NCBI GenBank assembly: GCA_029857855.1
Contig: JAOUGG010000128.1
Location: 1 to 6,837, forward strand
Source of the DNA: Acidimicrobiia bacterium
GTDB taxonomy: Bacteria > Actinomycetota > Acidimicrobiia > Acidimicrobiales > SZUA-35
Length of the DNA: 6,837 nucleotides
Direction: 5' to 3'
Positions 5,173-6,837 of the stretch are shown here, one piece after another. Below the pieces are notes generated by a model, which was not told the origin of the DNA, made no database searches, and saw nothing but the letters and a program-made list of their open reading frames with translations. The first letter of the stretch is position 1; each line of letters opens with the position of its first letter. The position numbers and the translations under genes were made by a program.

Positions 5173-5870
5173 CTGCGACAGCGGCTCGGGGGTGGCTCGT
5201 GGCCCTCGTCGGCGACCGCGGCGATGGCCGCTTCGAGTTCGGCTGCGGCGACCGCCCAACCGCGGTCATCCCGCCGTGACGACGCGAACACCATGCCGAC
5301 GGCGCGTCCGTCGGCGTCGACAACGGGCGCTCCGGAGTCGCCCGGATCAATCGACGCCGACAGTTCGACGGCCTGGCGGCGCCCCTCGCCGTCGAGCGTG
5401 GCGCTCACCGACCGCAACACTGTCGCCTGTTTGATCTCGACGCCGTCCGCATCGGCGTAGGTGGGGATCGTCACCTCGGCACCGTCGTCCGCCGCGGTCA
5501 GGGCGAAGATCCGCAGCGGTGCGGCGTCGACCGACAACAGCGCGACGTCGCTGTCGAGATCGAGATAGACGACCTCGGCGGCGATCTCCCCGCCGTCGAC
5601 CGCTCGGACCAGCGCGCTGCGGGCCGTCTCGAACGTGTGAGCTGCGGTCGCCACCAGATCCGGGCCGACCGCCATGGCCGTCGCACGCTGATGGGAGACC
5701 CCGGCGCAGGCCTCGATCTCCACCCGAAACACGTCACCCGCCGCCACGGTCCCCGAGTCCGAACAGGCGGTCATCAAGAGGCAGACTCCGACCACAACGG
5801 CCGCCATCGCCGTTTTCGGGAGGCGGGCATGCGACCCGCGGGTCGTCGGTGGTCGACTTTCACCCGTCAT
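5169..5870 (-). CDS. Trypsin-like serine protease, predicted lipoprotein
   Basis: A 233-residue protein from the ATG at 5870; a GTG at 5891 would add seven residues. A basic N-terminal stretch with HARLPK is followed by a hydrophobic segment AMAAVVVGVCLL and MTAC (33-36), a signal-peptidase-II-like lipobox with Met rather than Leu at -3. The protein is thus probably lipid-anchored outside the cytoplasm. The mature part is a compact chymotrypsin-fold domain with a complete triad: H78 in ATAAHTF, D108 in DLDSDVALLSVD and S179 in DPGDSGAPVVDADGRAVG. C55 near the start and C231 near the end could form a disulfide. There is no PDZ domain, unlike DegP/HtrA. I chose the ATG because TACCAT, a possible -10, lies eight bases upstream and the signal peptide is then of reasonable length. 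The gene converges on the thiolase with 22 bp between them; nothing links the two functionally. The substrate is unknown. Confidence 0.85.
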   Translation of the reverse strand: MTGESRPPTTRGSHARLPKTAMAAVVVGVCLLMTACSDSGTVAAGDVFRVEIEACAGVSHQRATAMAVGPDLVATAAHTFETARSALVRAVDGGEIAAEVVYLDLDSDVALLSVDAAPLRIFALTAADDGAEVTIPTYADADGVEIKQATVLRSVSATLDGEGRRQAVELSASIDPGDSGAPVVDADGRAVGMVFASSRRDDRGWAVAAAELEAAIAAVADEGHEPPPSRCRS

Positions 5871-5878
5871 GGTTGCCG

Positions 5879-5888
5879 ATGGTACCGT
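5879..5888. promoter_or_regulatory. Overlapping opposed -10 candidates between protease and dehydrogenase genes
   Basis: The palindrome GGTACC (5881-5886) contributes to two TANNNT words: TACCGT on the plus strand (5883-5888) and TACCAT on the minus strand (5884-5879). The minus one sits eight bases before the protease ATG, a leaderless arrangement. The plus one would start a leader of about 30 nt for the dehydrogenase. Polymerase could not occupy both at once. No convincing -35 was seen for either. Confidence 0.35.
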
Positions 5889-5925
5889 CACGTCCTACGG
5901 ATCCGAGATCGCCGGGAGGCGCCCC

Positions 5926-6837
5926 ATGGCTGACACCATTCTGCACATCGACCGCCCCTTCGACGAGAGCGTGGTTCGCTCGGTGGTGGGCTCCGATGTC
6001 GTCCTCCTCGGGCCCGACGATCCGCTCGAGGCGGCCGATGGAGCGATCGTCGGCGCCGCCACCTGGGACGCCCGGCGGTTCGACACCGCCCCGGCGCTAC
6101 GGGTTCTCGCCCGAACCGGTATCGGCGTCGACGCCGTCGATCTGGCCGAAGCGACACGGCGGGGGATCCTGGTCACCAACACACCCGACGGACCGACCGT
6201 GTCGACGGCCGAGCACGCCATCGCCCTGCTCTTCGCCGTGGCCAAGACCCTGCCCCATCATCAACAGATGCTGCGTGACGCCACCGGCACGCGCCTGCGC
6301 ACGTACACCGCCACCAGCCGCGCCGTCGAACTGGACGGCCTCACCCTCGGACTCGTGGCCTACGGCCGCATCGGCCGCCGGGTCGCGACCATGGCCGCGG
6401 CCGTCGGGATGCGGGTTGTGGCGCATGATCCGTTTCTCACCCCGGACGCCGTGGCCGATGACCCGACCGGCGTCGAACTGGTCGGCTTCGACGAACTCCT
6501 GGCCGAATCGGACGTGATCTCCCTGCACTGCCCACTGACCGAGGAGTCGCGGCGGCTGTTCCGGGCCGAGACCTTCGCCCGCTGCAAGCCCGGCGTGATC
6601 TTCGTGAACGCGGCTCGGGGCGGGCTCGTCGATCACGACGACCTTCTCGCCGCGCTCGATTCCGGTCAGGTCATGGCGGCCGGCCTGGATGTCACCGATC
6701 CCGAGCCGCTATCCCCGGAGCATCCGCTGCTGCATCGCCTGGACGTGATCGTGACCCCGCACGTCGCCTCGTCGACGGTGATCGGACGCCGCCGCATGCT
6801 GGTCATGGCGCTCGAACAGGCGATGCTTGCGCTCGAC
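5926..6837 (+). CDS. D-isomer-specific 2-hydroxyacid dehydrogenase (SerA-like), 3' end outside window
   Basis: An open frame of 304 codons reaches the right edge without a stop. The ATG has GGAGG at 5915-5919, six bases upstream. The fold is the two-domain D-2-hydroxyacid dehydrogenase: a substrate-domain loop LARTGIGVDAVD (61-72), a Rossmann motif LGLVAYGRIGRRVA (141-154) and then Asp168 at the end of the second strand, which favours NAD over NADP. The catalytic residues are all present: Arg231 in NAARGGLVD, Glu260 in DPEPL and His279 in TPHVASS. The phosphoglycerate dehydrogenase catalytic core is about 310-330 residues, so it is nearly complete, but whether an ACT domain follows is not visible. 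The first Gly of the nucleotide motif is Ala145, as in formate dehydrogenases (AxGxxG). 3-Phosphoglycerate is one possible substrate; glyoxylate/hydroxypyruvate or another 2-keto acid is equally possible. Confidence 0.88.
   Translation, partial: MADTILHIDRPFDESVVRSVVGSDVVLLGPDDPLEAADGAIVGAATWDARRFDTAPALRVLARTGIGVDAVDLAEATRRGILVTNTPDGPTVSTAEHAIALLFAVAKTLPHHQQMLRDATGTRLRTYTATSRAVELDGLTLGLVAYGRIGRRVATMAAAVGMRVVAHDPFLTPDAVADDPTGVELVGFDELLAESDVISLHCPLTEESRRLFRAETFARCKPGVIFVNAARGGLVDHDDLLAALDSGQVMAAGLDVTDPEPLSPEHPLLHRLDVIVTPHVASSTVIGRRRMLVMALEQAMLALD

Noticed and set aside
3911..5350. 479-codon open frame on the minus strand opposite the thiolase
   Set aside because: It is the complement of a gene with clear thiolase motifs. 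Its translation is low-complexity in G, V, H and R with no recognisable domain, as expected of GC-rich antisense frames.
5519..6517. 332-codon plus-strand open frame crossing the protease and dehydrogenase genes
   Set aside because: Pro/Arg/Ser-rich shadow that crosses the divergent promoter. The frame starting at 5926 contains all dehydrogenase motifs.

Overview
This is a GC-rich, gene-dense window. Its gene families, NfuA, a GT87 mannosyltransferase, and an HMG-CoA-synthase-like/DUF35 fusion beside an SCP2-type thiolase, suggest a high-GC Actinomycetota chromosome, perhaps Acidimicrobiia. That placement rests on family content and on the TANNNT-type -10 motifs, not on a marker gene. No rRNA, tRNA, CRISPR array, IS element or phage gene was seen.

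Left part (1-1603): the last 81 codons of a family-2 glycosyltransferase of the dolichol/polyprenol-phosphate mannose synthase type run rightward. They overlap by 50 bp, tail to tail, with a leftward polytopic GT87 (DUF2029-like) glycosyltransferase. One enzyme would make the lipid-linked sugar donor and the other would use such a donor, so this looks like an envelope glycan locus.

Middle (1604-5146): nfuA, encoding an Fe-S cluster carrier, appears to be transcribed without a leader. It is followed by a 186-bp intergenic region with a 14-bp direct repeat and three copies of a CGAACTTTG word. After a promoter with nested dyad symmetry comes a two-gene unit. Its first gene fuses an HMG-CoA synthase-like condensing fold to a DUF35 OB-fold domain. 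The condensing fold has lost the expected catalytic Glu and Cys, and the DUF35 domain has lost its zinc-ribbon cysteines. Its second gene is an SCP2-type thiolase with an apparently intact active site. The pair resembles, in compressed two-gene form, three-part complexes such as the archaeal thiolase/DUF35/HMG-CoA synthase complex and Pseudomonas PhlACB. I infer that the thiolase does the chemistry and that the fused protein is a structural or CoA-binding partner. The substrate is unknown. This is the most interesting part of the window.

Right part (5143-6837): the thiolase converges on a trypsin-like lipoprotein gene, and the stop codons of both lie in the two arms of one hairpin. Divergently from the protease gene, with two possible -10 elements overlapping on a GGTACC site, starts a D-2-hydroxyacid dehydrogenase (SerA-like) that runs off the right edge.
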